From: Enterocloster aldenensis
GTDB lineage: Bacteria; Bacillota; Clostridia; Lachnospirales; Lachnospiraceae
NCBI RefSeq assembly: GCF_003434055.1
Contig: NZ_QVEX01000005.1
Coordinates: 186,001-250,000, forward strand
Length of the DNA: 64,000 nucleotides
Direction: 5' to 3'
Of this stretch, positions 25,249 through 34,169 are shown in pieces; within the stretch, counting starts at the first letter, position 1; every line of letters begins with the position of its first letter. The notes under the pieces are model-generated. The model was given only the letters and a program-made list of their open reading frames with translations, was not told the DNA's origin and made no database searches. Made by a program: the position numbers and the translations under genes.

Positions 25249-26097
25249 TCACACAATCAGGAATCCTGCCGCGCCAAGAACCAGGCCCACCACAACCGTT
25301 ACCAGGATTACAATGGCAGGTTTTACGTTCCTGCTCCTCATGAGCCAGGCCATGAACAGGGTAACCCCAAGGGGAAGCAGTCTTGGGAAAATGCCGTCCA
25401 GGATTTCCTGTATGTTGATGACTGATTCACCAATGCTGAATTCCACGCCGCAGGTAACCCCCACATAGGAAGCGGTCATGGCTCCGATTACCGTCAGTCC
25501 CACAATATAAGCTGCTTCTGTCAGTTTCTGCAGCAGTCCGCCTTCCTGCATGAAGCTGATAAAATTCTCGCCCAGCTTATACCCCAGTGTCAGGCCGTAC
25601 CAGCGCACCAGGAGATGGGGGATATTAAACATCAGCACAAACAGCACCGGCCCCAGCAGATTCCCTTTCAGGGCCAGGGTAGCGCCCACGGACGCTGCCA
25701 CGATACGGAAACAGCCCCAGAAAAAGGTATCCCCGATTGGCGCCAGCGGTCCCATCAGGGCCGACTTTACCGCACTGATGGTAGGTCCCATGTTCTTGTC
25801 CTGGCTTTTGGCATTCTTCTCCTCAAGGGCAGTCACAATGCCTACCACAAAGTTGGTGATCTGCACGGTCAGGTTAAAAAACTCCGTGTGCCGTTTACAT
25901 GCCTCCACATACGCCTCTTTGTCGTCCTTATACAGCTTCTTTAATAATTTGGTCAAGGTAAATGCAAATCCCAGGGCCTGCTGGCGCTCCGCGTTATAGG
26001 ATGCCTCATGGCAGAAGGAACGCCAGAATATGGTTCTAAGGTCGCTTTTTGTTACAGATATCTCTTCTACTGCCTGGTTCGTCTTCTGCTCTGCCAT
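25249..26097 (-). CDS. Mannose-family PTS EIID component
   Basis: A 282-residue EIID: SDLRTIFWRSFCHEASYNAERQQALGF at the start, GPLAPIGDTFFW and NIPHLLVRWYGLTLGY in the middle, and C-terminal helices. With EIIC it forms the membrane channel of the PTS. The ATG overlaps the EIIC stop (TGATG). Confidence 0.9.
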   Translation of the reverse strand: MAEQKTNQAVEEISVTKSDLRTIFWRSFCHEASYNAERQQALGFAFTLTKLLKKLYKDDKEAYVEACKRHTEFFNLTVQITNFVVGIVTALEEKNAKSQDKNMGPTISAVKSALMGPLAPIGDTFFWGCFRIVAASVGATLALKGNLLGPVLFVLMFNIPHLLVRWYGLTLGYKLGENFISFMQEGGLLQKLTEAAYIVGLTVIGAMTASYVGVTCGVEFSIGESVINIQEILDGIFPRLLPLGVTLFMAWLMRSRNVKPAIVILVTVVVGLVLGAAGFLIV

Positions 26098-26846
26098 CAA
26101 AACTCATCCTCCTCACTTACTTCATCTTTGGTTGTCATGAAACGGAATGCTGCAAATGCCACTGCCAGCACGGTAACTGCCATGATATCCACGCCGAAAT
26201 ACACTGCCAGTGCAAAACCTATGAAATAAAACGGAAGGAATCTCCTGTCCCACATAATATTAAGCAGCATTGCAAAACCAAGCGCGGGAAGGGCTGCCGC
26301 CACAACATCCAGGCCGCTTAACACAGCCTGAGGCAATGCGTCGACCACTGCCCCGATTGTATCCGTCCCAAGGGCCACTGCCAGGAATACAATCCCGCTG
26401 GTAATGACCGCCTTAATGATACCCGCCCCTATATGGATTGCATTAATTCCCTCAATGTTCCCTTCTGCCGCAAACTCATCCACCTTATGCATTGCAAAGC
26501 TGATGGCAACCTCACAGGCCGTGGCCACATATGCACAGAGGATACCGGTGGGAATGGACACGGTCAGGGCCACCGACACATCCGCGCTGCTGAGCACGGC
26601 ATAGGCAGTGCCTATGATTGCGCCTGCCGCAACATCCGACGGCATGCTGAGTCCCAGATACATAATTCCCATCCATGTCAGTTCCAGCGTACCCGCCATA
26701 ATAAGACCTGTCTGCAGATCCCCAAGCACAAGACCCGTAAGTGTGGCAGTAACCAAAGGCCTGTTTACCATTGCATCACCCAGGAACTTATTGCTGGAGT
26801 ATGCAAAAAAAGCTACCAATGCTACCAAAAAAGCTTGAAATACCAT
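26097..26846 (-). CDS. Mannose-family PTS EIIC component
   Basis: A 249-residue membrane protein with the EIIC pattern: RPLVTATLTGLVLGDLQTGL near residue 29, LTWMGIMYLGLSMPSDVAAGAIIGTA near 55, and a hydrophobic C-terminal half. GGAGGGGGAAAT precedes the start. It is the translocating subunit. Confidence 0.9.
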   Translation of the reverse strand: MVFQAFLVALVAFFAYSSNKFLGDAMVNRPLVTATLTGLVLGDLQTGLIMAGTLELTWMGIMYLGLSMPSDVAAGAIIGTAYAVLSSADVSVALTVSIPTGILCAYVATACEVAISFAMHKVDEFAAEGNIEGINAIHIGAGIIKAVITSGIVFLAVALGTDTIGAVVDALPQAVLSGLDVVAAALPALGFAMLLNIMWDRRFLPFYFIGFALAVYFGVDIMAVTVLAVAFAAFRFMTTKDEVSEEDEF

Positions 26847-26881
26847 ATATTTCCCCCTCCTTCATCTATCTGGACCGTCCC

Positions 26882-27358
26882 CTACAGATACTTTGTGATA
26901 TTAACCGATTTCTCAGTCGGCACCGTATAACAGCCGATTTCAACCCCCATATCCAGCATCTTCTTAAAATTCTCAATATCCTGGTCGCTGACAGCCAGAT
27001 ACTTGGTCAGCAGCTTCTTACCCGGCTCAGTCTTCATAAGAGCAGCGTTCAGGCTGCGCAGATATGGAACCTGCTCTGCCAGCGCAAGGGCATCATCCGT
27101 TGTCTCCACCAACAGTTCAATGCTGTACTTCTTAACATTCTCGCTGTTTAAGAATGCCGCCGCCTCAGCAATGGGCACGATCCGTGTCTTAACAGACTTA
27201 GGCGCAGCCAGTTTAATCAGGTTCTTGCGCATATCATCCGCCGCCACCTTATCCCCGGCCACCAGAATCATGTTCGCCTTCAGCTTCTGCACCCACAATA
27301 CCCCTGTCTGCCAGTGAAGCAGACGATAGTCAATGCGGAACAGCTTTACATTGTCCAT
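26882..27358 (-). CDS. Mannose-family PTS EIIB component
   Basis: A 158-residue EIIB with the standard phosphorylation loop: RIDYRLLHWQTGVLW, active His15. It transfers phosphate to the incoming sugar. It is the first gene of the seven-gene operon; the promoter is just upstream, at 27411-27439. GAAAGGAAGG precedes the start. Confidence 0.9.
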   Translation of the reverse strand: MDNVKLFRIDYRLLHWQTGVLWVQKLKANMILVAGDKVAADDMRKNLIKLAAPKSVKTRIVPIAEAAAFLNSENVKKYSIELLVETTDDALALAEQVPYLRSLNAALMKTEPGKKLLTKYLAVSDQDIENFKKMLDMGVEIGCYTVPTEKSVNITKYL

Positions 27359-27410
27359 AAACCTACCTTCCTTTCAATAAAATGCATAACGAATCCTGTT
27401 TACACAAGAA

Positions 27411-27439
27411 ATTATACAGCAATTTGTACAGTGTTTGAA
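27411..27439 (-). promoter_or_regulatory. Promoter of the PTS operon
   Basis: Minus-strand TTCAAA (27439-27434) and TATAAT (27416-27411) with a 17-base spacer. No sigma-54 -24/-12 element, common for mannose-family PTS, was found, so the operon uses a housekeeping-type promoter. Confidence 0.65.
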
Positions 27440-27512
27440 TTGACATTTTTTCACCAGGGCTGGTGCAATTGGGTGGGATTAGGGTGGGTGAATGATTAAG
27501 GTGCATCCGTTC

Positions 27513-27742
27513 GTGAGCAGAATGGGGCTGGGGGGAGGGAGACGGCTGCGGGGCTAGCAGCTCTAGCGCTCTGGAAACCGGCTAAATACAAGAGGCTTCT
27601 GCCCAAACTCACGCCTAGTTACTTTCTTCCGTTCGTTGTCGGGTTCAGACAACGGGCGCCAGCCTCTTAACGCCGGTTCCCACAGCTCAAGACCTGCACG
27701 CCCCTGTAGATGCCTCCCTCCCCCCAGCCCCCTTCTGCTCAC
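27513..27742. repeat. Large imperfect inverted repeat 1
   Basis: The arms run about 27513-27597 and 27661-27742. Both outer ends read GTGAGCAGAA with GGGGCTGGGGGGAGGGAG inside (one arm as complement), and the inner ends pair through AACCGGC and AAGAGGCT. The loop includes a second hairpin CGTTGTC/GACAACG (about 27634-27654). No transposase or ribosome site is in it. Confidence 0.7.
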
Positions 27743-27859
27743 CCCCTACGTTTTTATCGTCTCCGCACCATTTAAACCGGAAGTAAGGGTACGATTCTCC
27801 CGTCCAACCTATTTCATACTTATTGGCGTATGTAGTGGCCGGAGTATGCAGTCCGGGGA

Positions 27860-28203
27860 GGGGGCCAGGGCGGGCTTTGCCTTTTGGGGGAACGGACGGT
27901 GACGGGGGGATTCCTTAGGACGGCGGGGGCGCGGACGCTTAGTTCCGGAGGGAGCAGCTTCTTAGGTTCTGGCAATATAGAAGACGGGGGTGGGCGAATG
28001 CATCAAAGCATGAGTCCAAGGTGCTTTGAGCTGAGAAAGTCCTTCAGGATTTCTCAGTGAATAGCACCGATCCCCCGTCTTCTATATTGCCAGGGCCTTA
28101 GAAGCTGCCCCTCCGGAACTCAGCGTCCGCGCCCCCGCCGTCCTAAGGAATCCCCCCGTCACCGTCGGATTCCCCAAAAGGCAAAGCCCGCCCTGGCCCC
28201 CTT
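27860..28203. repeat. Large imperfect inverted repeat 2 (long hairpin)
   Basis: Arms at about 27860-27991 and 28075-28203 are near-perfect complements over more than 120 bases, including GGCGGGCTTTGCCTTTTGG and CAATATAGAAGACGGGGG. The central part folds again: GGTGCT/AGCACC and CTGAGAAA/TTTCTCAG. It is GC-rich and starts 15 bases after the M20 peptidase stop. It could be a fold-back element, a structured RNA or a very strong terminator. Confidence 0.8.
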
Positions 28204-28217
28204 CGCGGACGTAGCCC

Positions 28218-29435
28218 TCACGGCCTACCCACATCCGCCAAACACCCCAACCATCCCACAACCGTCCCCATCCGTGCAATCCGCTCCGTCATACTATCCA
28301 GACACAGATATTCTTCCGGTGAACACATCATGCCGCCCACCGGACCAAGGCCGTCAATGGTGGGCGTGCCTATATCGGCCACGAAGTTTCCGTCGCTGAC
28401 CCCGCCGGTGACAGCGGTAAGGTACGGGATTCCCAGTTCCTGGCTGGCTTCCTCTGCCAGCCGCTGAAGCTGTGCGCTTCCCTCCACCTGTACAAGAGGC
28501 GGACGGTTCCTGGTAAATGTGTACTCTGTACGCACCCCATGGATTTCTACCTGCTCCAGGATGTCCCTGACCTGGCGGATGAGCATTTCCCCGTCCTCCT
28601 TGGTCCTGTAGCGCAGGTCAATGTCCATTTCCGCTGATTCAGCCACCACGATGCGGTTTTCACCGCCATTTATGGTGCCGATGGTCACGGTACTTCCTCT
28701 GTCAAAATCATTAAGCGCCCTGAGCTTCACTATCTTTAAGGCCAGTTCCTCAATGGCATTGCGGCCCTTCTCCGGTTCAATGCCGGCATGGGCCGCCCGC
28801 CCCGATGCCCGGACATGGAAATAGGAATTGCCTTTACGCTCAATCACAATGGCCCCGTTTTCCCGGGCTCCCTCGGTTACAATGCACCAGTCCGCCTTCC
28901 TGCCCTCTTCTATAATCCGCTCCTGAACCGCATGGCTTCCTGCTTCCTCATCCCCGCTCATAAGCACTGTAACCTCCGGCACATGGTCCACGCCCAAGGC
29001 GTAGAGCGCCTTAAGCGCATACAGGCATCCCACCAGACATGCCTTCATGTCCACGACTCCTGGGCCAGTGGCTATATTTCCTTTTATTGTAAATGGATTG
29101 GCCTTAGCAGCCCCTTCTGGAAATGCGGTATCCAGGTGGCAGATCATAAGTACTTTACCGTGATTCCTGCTGTTTCCGGTCTTTGGGCTTTGGCTGCCGT
29201 CATATTCCGGGCCCGTGCCGGATTTCCTGGCGATTACGGCGTTTCCGCAGTTTCCGTGTTCCAGGATTTCCACCTCAAACCCCTCTTTTTCGTATTCCCG
29301 GGCCATGATGGTTGCAACCCTGTCAATCCCTTCCTTACAGGCAGAACCGCTGTCTATGTTCACCAGGCGTTCCAGCAGTTTCATCATTTCTTCATAGTAT
29401 GTATCCAGATATGATTTAATATCATTACTCAGCAT
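28218..29435 (-). CDS. M20-family metallopeptidase (carboxypeptidase/acylase type)
   Basis: A 405-residue M20 enzyme. Metal and catalytic motifs: HLDTAF (His100, Asp102), GPGVVDMKA (Asp129), SGDEEAGS (Glu163/Glu164), dimerisation lid with GRAAHAG, and GGVSDGNF at the C-terminal metal site. Such enzymes release amino acids from peptides or N-acyl conjugates. It follows the NhaC gene by three bases and probably hydrolyses what is imported with it. The closest named group by motif is glutamate carboxypeptidase, but the substrate is not determined. Its end is next to the large hairpin. Confidence 0.85.
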   Translation of the reverse strand: MLSNDIKSYLDTYYEEMMKLLERLVNIDSGSACKEGIDRVATIMAREYEKEGFEVEILEHGNCGNAVIARKSGTGPEYDGSQSPKTGNSRNHGKVLMICHLDTAFPEGAAKANPFTIKGNIATGPGVVDMKACLVGCLYALKALYALGVDHVPEVTVLMSGDEEAGSHAVQERIIEEGRKADWCIVTEGARENGAIVIERKGNSYFHVRASGRAAHAGIEPEKGRNAIEELALKIVKLRALNDFDRGSTVTIGTINGGENRIVVAESAEMDIDLRYRTKEDGEMLIRQVRDILEQVEIHGVRTEYTFTRNRPPLVQVEGSAQLQRLAEEASQELGIPYLTAVTGGVSDGNFVADIGTPTIDGLGPVGGMMCSPEEYLCLDSMTERIARMGTVVGWLGCLADVGRP

Positions 29436-29438
29436 TAC

Positions 29439-30878
29439 CTAGTTTGCCCCTTTCTTTTTCTGCTCTTCCTGCTCCAATGTCATGATTCCGAATCCCGTGC
29501 CCGCGCATACCAGGGCCATGATTACGCTGAAGAAGCAGAAAAATGCATATGGCAGATAATCAATGGTGGCAATCCCCAGTGCGCCGGACGCATATGCCCC
29601 TGCTGCCGACCATGGGATCAGGGCCACCACGCAGGTGCCCGAATCCTCCAGGGTACGGGACAGGTTCCTGGCAGCCAGGCCCATTTTCTTATAAACCGGC
29701 GCGTACAGTTCTCCCGGAATCAGAATGGTAAGGAAATCACTTCCTGTTGCAAGGGCCATGGTGATGGTGGACACAACCGTGGCCGCAATCAGCGTAAACC
29801 GCGTCTTAACAACATGCATCAGATGCTCCAGGATCACATCCAGACAGCCTGCCCTGGCAATGATTCCTGCAAAGGAAAATGCACAAAGGATTAAAAGGAT
29901 GGTCTCCTGCATGGAATTCATGCCGCCGCGGCACAGAAGCTTCTCAATCTCCGGCAGGATAAGGGATGTATCCGTGCCCTTCACCATTTCCATGCTGAAC
30001 CCGCTTACGGACGAGGCAAATACATCTGTAAAGGTAAATCCCTGGTAGAACACTCCTATGAGACAGGCAACCGCGCTGGATATGAGCATGACCGGGATGG
30101 TGGGTTTCTTGGCAATGGACCCGTAAAGGATAATGATGATGGGAACCAGCAGCAGGAGGTTCCAATGATAGATGGAACTTAAGTTAGCCATCATCATATC
30201 CACTTTTTCAGAGTTGGCCAGTCCGGCCGCGCTGGTGTTAAGCCCCAGCACCGTATACAGTATGATGGCTCCGATGGCGGCCGGAACCGTTGTGTAGAAC
30301 ATGTGCTGGATGTGTTCATACAGGGTAGAGCCTGCTGCCAGAGGCGCCAGGTTGGTGGTGTCCGACAGGGGGGACATCTTGTCGCCAAAGTATGAACCGC
30401 CTACCACTGCGCCTGCGGTAATGGGAAGGGAAAGCCCAAGTCCCTGGGCGATGATGACCAGGACCACGCCAATGGTTCCCATGGACCCCCAGGATGTTCC
30501 TGTACAGGTTGATATCACTGCACAGATAATAAAGGATGTGACATAAAAAAACTTGGGATTCACAATCTGGATTCCATAATAAATCATCATGGGAATGGTT
30601 CCCGAAAGCATCCAGGATGATACGATGATACCCACTGCCAGAAGAATCAGTATGGTGGGCATGGCCTTGGCAATCTTTTCGGACACGCCTTCAATCATAT
30701 CATCCCAGGTCACACCCAGATGGAATGCCACCATTGCCGTAAAAGCCGCTGACATTACAAGCATGGCCTCCTTGGGAAATCCCAGGATACCGTATCCCAC
30801 GGTAAGGATGATCAGCATGGCAACCAGTGGAAGCAGGGCTTCTGCAAATGTAGGTTTCCTTTGTTCTCTCTTCTTCAT
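29439..30878 (-). CDS. NhaC-family Na+/H+ antiporter-type transporter
   Basis: A 479-residue protein with about eleven helices. Typical segments are GGSYFGDKMSPLSDTTNLAPLAAG at about residue 155, which forms part of the ion site, and ATGSDFLTILIPGELYAP near 375. NhaC proteins exchange sodium and protons, and some carry organic substrates. AAAAGGAGCC precedes the start. It heads a two-gene operon with the M20 peptidase, divergent from a MocR regulator. Confidence 0.85.
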   Translation of the reverse strand: MKKREQRKPTFAEALLPLVAMLIILTVGYGILGFPKEAMLVMSAAFTAMVAFHLGVTWDDMIEGVSEKIAKAMPTILILLAVGIIVSSWMLSGTIPMMIYYGIQIVNPKFFYVTSFIICAVISTCTGTSWGSMGTIGVVLVIIAQGLGLSLPITAGAVVGGSYFGDKMSPLSDTTNLAPLAAGSTLYEHIQHMFYTTVPAAIGAIILYTVLGLNTSAAGLANSEKVDMMMANLSSIYHWNLLLLVPIIIILYGSIAKKPTIPVMLISSAVACLIGVFYQGFTFTDVFASSVSGFSMEMVKGTDTSLILPEIEKLLCRGGMNSMQETILLILCAFSFAGIIARAGCLDVILEHLMHVVKTRFTLIAATVVSTITMALATGSDFLTILIPGELYAPVYKKMGLAARNLSRTLEDSGTCVVALIPWSAAGAYASGALGIATIDYLPYAFFCFFSVIMALVCAGTGFGIMTLEQEEQKKKGAN

Positions 30879-30981
30879 ACTCTTGGCTCCTTTTCTATTT
30901 TCCCAACCAGGTCAATATTCCAAAAAAGGGCATATTCCAGCCGCCAAAACTGAATTATGCACCTTTGCAATAACCACCTGA

Positions 30982-31055
30982 TTGAGTTTCTTATGGTTCA
31001 ATGTTATACTATAACAGACATCAATACAATTAATAGTTTGCCAATCTGTTATAGT
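30982..31055. promoter_or_regulatory. Divergent promoter region with inverted-repeat operator
   Basis: On the plus strand TTGAGT (30982-30987), 17 bases, TATACT (31005-31010) make a promoter for the MocR gene. ACTATAACAGA at 31008-31018 and TCTGTTATAGT at 31045-31055 are exact inverted repeats of 11 bases that overlap the -10 and the start region, a likely MocR operator for both directions. Confidence 0.65.
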
Positions 31056-31115
31056 ACAGCCTGGGGTATGTCTGAAAATCCATCCCCTGGAGAAATGAAC
31101 AGGAGGATTATGTCC

Positions 31116-32450
31116 ATGCTGAAATATGAAGAGATTGTCTCCTACATTGAGGAACAGATTGAAGACCAGACATTCATACCTAATATGAAGCTTCCTTCCC
31201 TCCGGGAGATGGCGGGGCATTTCTCAACCAGCGTGGGCACCGTGCTTTCAGCCTACAAATACCTGGAGCAGCGGCACAAGATTTATTCCATCCCCAAGAG
31301 CGGCTACTATATCGTGGGAATCACGGACAGCCGTGGTTACAAGAAAAACTCCATGATTGACTTTTATTCCGGCGCGCCGGACAGCCGGTATATCCCGTTT
31401 CACGATTTCCAGCACTGTATTGATAAGTCCCTGGACCTTTGCAGGGAGGTCATCTTTACCTATGCCGACGTGCAGGGCCTTCCCCTGCTCCTTGACACCC
31501 TGGAAAAGCAGTTTAAGCAATATCAGATTTATACCAGGGCTTCCAGTATCGTGGTCACCTCAGGTTCCCAGCAGGCGCTTGATATCCTGTGCCGCATGCC
31601 CTTCCCAAACGGCAAAAAGACGGTCCTGATTGAACAGCCTATTTACTATGGCATGATTAAGAGCATTTACCTGTGCAATACGCCGGCCATTGGAATCCGC
31701 CGCGGTTTTAACGGCGTGGATTTTGAGGAGCTTGAGCGTCTGTTTTATTATGGGGACATCAAATTTTTCTACACCATACCAAGATACCACAATCCCACAG
31801 GCCATTCCTATACCAAGGCGGAAAAGCAGGAGCTGCTGCGCCTGGCCGGCAAATACAATGTCTACATAGTAGAGGATGATATCGCCGCTGATTTTGACAC
31901 TAACTCCAGGAACGACCCCCTGTTTTACTATGATTCCTCAGACAAGGTAATCTATATCAAAAGCTTTTCCAAGGTCCTGATGCCGGGCCTGCGCGTGTGC
32001 GCCCTCATCCTTCCGGACCTGATTAAGAATACGTTCCTGGAATATAAGGAATGGACCGATACCTACACCTCCATCCTGTCCCAGGGCTCACTGGCCGTGT
32101 ATCTGGGAAGCGGTATGTTTGATAAGTATCAGGACAGCATCCGCCGCCTTTACATGAACCGCATGGGCGTACTGCAGGAAACCGTCCGTGGGAACCCGGC
32201 CCCGGGCCTGGAATGGAACATACCGGATTCCGGTTTCTTTGCATGTGTGAAGTTAAAAAAGGATACGCCTTTTGACAAAATACAGCCAATGCTGTTTAAA
32301 AACAACATACGCCTCATGGACACCAGCAAATTTTTCCTAAAGGAATTCCGCAACAACCACTATTACCGTGTCAGCGTCAGCAAGGCCAATGAGGACGAAA
32401 TACGGGCCGGGATACCTAAGTTAATACGGATACTGGGGCGGTATAACTGA
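31116..32450 (+). CDS. MocR-type (GntR HTH plus aminotransferase fold) regulator
   Basis: About 444 residues: GntR winged helix at 1-75 (PSLREMAGHFSTSVGTVLSAYKYLEQ) joined to a class I aminotransferase-fold domain with the PLP-binding lysine in IKSFSKVLMPGLRV. MocR proteins use PLP and amino-type ligands as effectors. ATG 31116 is chosen because AGGAGG lies nine bases upstream; the longer frame from 30957 would run through the promoter. It is divergent from nhaC-M20, which it likely controls. Confidence 0.85.
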   Translation: MLKYEEIVSYIEEQIEDQTFIPNMKLPSLREMAGHFSTSVGTVLSAYKYLEQRHKIYSIPKSGYYIVGITDSRGYKKNSMIDFYSGAPDSRYIPFHDFQHCIDKSLDLCREVIFTYADVQGLPLLLDTLEKQFKQYQIYTRASSIVVTSGSQQALDILCRMPFPNGKKTVLIEQPIYYGMIKSIYLCNTPAIGIRRGFNGVDFEELERLFYYGDIKFFYTIPRYHNPTGHSYTKAEKQELLRLAGKYNVYIVEDDIAADFDTNSRNDPLFYYDSSDKVIYIKSFSKVLMPGLRVCALILPDLIKNTFLEYKEWTDTYTSILSQGSLAVYLGSGMFDKYQDSIRRLYMNRMGVLQETVRGNPAPGLEWNIPDSGFFACVKLKKDTPFDKIQPMLFKNNIRLMDTSKFFLKEFRNNHYYRVSVSKANEDEIRAGIPKLIRILGRYN

Positions 32451-32485
32451 GCCGCGGGAATGGCGGCCTGGGACCTGCTGCATAT

Positions 32486-33148
32486 TCAAAACAACGTCTG
32501 CTGCTCATACTCACAGGACCTTGCAAGCCCTGCCGGCACCTGCGCCAGCAGTTCCCGGAAACCGTCCCCATCCATTATCCAGTCCCGCACCTGATTCCTC
32601 TCAAGCACAAGGGGCATACGGCTGTGGACCGGGGCCATGGACTGGTTGGCCTGGGTGGTCAGAATCACAAAATGGTCCCCATCCTCATATTTACTGTAAA
32701 ACCCGGCCAAAAACAATACCTGTCCGTCCTCCCTGATAAATGTATACTTTTCCTTATTCTGATTCCATTCATAGAACCAGGAAACAGGGACAGCTGCCCG
32801 CCTGTGGCTCACGCTGTCCCGGAACATCCGTTTTTCAAGCACGGACTCAGACCTGGCGTTGAATACCAGTCCCTTGCCGCCTGGCGCCTCAAATCCCCAG
32901 CGCATTTTCCGGATTCCAAGAAATACCGGGGACGGGGATTCATTTCCCCGTTCTGTATTTCCCCGTTCAGCATGTTCCCGTTCAGCATTTCCCCGCGCCG
33001 TATCTTCCCGGATTGTGATAACAGGAGCCACATCCCCCGGATGCATGTCCTTTTCCAAAAGCCCCAGTTCCAGCTTCCAATCTTCCGGCTCCACCAATTC
33101 CCTGATTTCATCAAGTAAATCAACACTGAAATAATATCTTCCGCACAT
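32486..33148 (-). CDS. SRAP-family protein (YedK/HMCES type)
   Basis: A 220-residue SOS-response-associated protein. Catalytic Cys2 follows the initiator Met (MCGRYYF), then NARSES, WFYEW and VHSRMP match the conserved Asn/Arg/Glu and His. SRAP proteins link covalently to abasic sites in single-stranded DNA. An insert of about 20 residues at about position 50-70 (RGNAEREHAERGNTERGN) is made of 5-residue repeats. It stands alone between a sugar operon and the MocR gene, with its own promoter at 33202-33229. Confidence 0.85.
   Translation of the reverse strand: MCGRYYFSVDLLDEIRELVEPEDWKLELGLLEKDMHPGDVAPVITIREDTARGNAEREHAERGNTERGNESPSPVFLGIRKMRWGFEAPGGKGLVFNARSESVLEKRMFRDSVSHRRAAVPVSWFYEWNQNKEKYTFIREDGQVLFLAGFYSKYEDGDHFVILTTQANQSMAPVHSRMPLVLERNQVRDWIMDGDGFRELLAQVPAGLARSCEYEQQTLF
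32943..33002. repeat. Four 15-bp tandem repeats inside the SRAP gene
   Basis: On the plus strand the units begin at 32943, 32958, 32973 and 32988 (TTTCCCCGTTCTGTA and variants). They encode the five-residue repeats of the insert and keep the frame. Confidence 0.8.
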
Positions 33149-33201
33149 CCTGCCTCCTCCTGTCCTGAATCAGATACCAGTATATGATACTTCTCTGTAG
33201 T

Positions 33202-33229
33202 ATTATATATCCAAATCCGGCAAAATCAA
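33202..33229 (-). promoter_or_regulatory. Promoter of the SRAP gene
   Basis: Minus-strand TTGATT (33229-33224) and TATAAT (33207-33202) with a 16-base spacer, about 55 bases upstream of the start codon. Confidence 0.55.
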
Positions 33230-33270
33230 TGCAAGGATGTTTGACGCCCCAATCATATAAAACAGGGTAT

Positions 33271-34146
33271 CTAACAGAAAACCTCATCCTGATACGGAAT
33301 CGATACAGCGGCCCCCATTCTTGAAACCGTGATGGAAGATGCTTTTGCCGCATACATCAATGCATCCTTTATCCCTATATCACGTACAAGGGAGGCGATG
33401 AAATATCCGGCAAACGTGTCCCCTGCCGCAGTCGTATCAACAGGATCCACCTTGAATATCTCCTGAAAAATCCTTTCTTTCCCGTCCTCATAATAAGCCC
33501 CGTTTTCCCCCAATGTCAGCACAACCTTACTCAGCGGATACCGTCTAAGCATCTCGTCCAGGATTTCTTCCGGTTGGATTCTCCCGGTAATCTGATATCC
33601 TTCAATTTCATTCATTATGAAAAACGTTACTTTCTTCAGATCTGCGTCCAGAATGAGCTGGTTCATTGGAGATGGGTTCAGGACTATTACCATTTCCTTT
33701 TCAGATGCAATATCAATCACTTCTTTCAGGCAATTGATTTCATTCTGTAAAATCAGGTAATCCCCTGCCGTAAAGTTCCCCAGCACCTGCTTTATATACT
33801 CAATGTCATTTTCAAAATTTGCACCTCTAAAAAGAACAATACTGTTTTCTCCTGTATCTGAAACCTGGATCATTGCATTTCCTGTAGGGGTCTTTACTTT
33901 ACGGATCAGTCTTGTATCCACGCCATATTCCGTGCAATATTCCATAAGCATACCGCCGTCTTCCCCCACATTGCCTGCATGATATACAGGTACCCCTGCT
34001 TTTGCAAGGGCCACGGACTGATTAAGTCCTTTTCCGCCCGGAAATAGTTTTAGTTCCTTAGAGGATATGGTTTCCCCTGGTTTTACAATATATTCCACAC
34101 AGTACACATTATCAATATTCAAAGAGCCAAAACTCAGTATCTCCAT
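33271..34146 (-). CDS. Ribokinase-like PfkB sugar kinase
   Basis: A 291-residue kinase. PfkB signature 1 is LKLFPGGKGLNQSVALAKAG near residue 33 and signature 2 is VDTTAAGDTFAGYF near residue 236, with the catalytic Asp in AAGD. It phosphorylates a sugar taken up or modified by the ABC operon, of which it is the last gene. Substrate unknown. Confidence 0.85.
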   Translation of the reverse strand: MEILSFGSLNIDNVYCVEYIVKPGETISSKELKLFPGGKGLNQSVALAKAGVPVYHAGNVGEDGGMLMEYCTEYGVDTRLIRKVKTPTGNAMIQVSDTGENSIVLFRGANFENDIEYIKQVLGNFTAGDYLILQNEINCLKEVIDIASEKEMVIVLNPSPMNQLILDADLKKVTFFIMNEIEGYQITGRIQPEEILDEMLRRYPLSKVVLTLGENGAYYEDGKERIFQEIFKVDPVDTTAAGDTFAGYFIASLVRDIGIKDALMYAAKASSITVSRMGAAVSIPYQDEVFC

Positions 34147-34169
34147 TCTCTATATTCCCGCCTTTAAAG

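Noticed and set aside
27380..27470. A sigma-54 promoter upstream of the PTS operon
   Set aside because: No TGGCAC-N5-TTGC element; a housekeeping promoter fits better.
27636..27902. An 88-codon frame across the inverted repeats
   Set aside because: Composition reflects the GC-rich hairpins (Pro and Arg rich), with no start signal.
27513..28203. The two inverted repeats as an insertion sequence
   Set aside because: No transposase and no clear target duplication; only fold-back structure is seen.
28082..28279. A 65-codon frame on the minus strand in the second hairpin
   Set aside because: Lies in the hairpin arm and the end of the M20 gene; no ribosome site.
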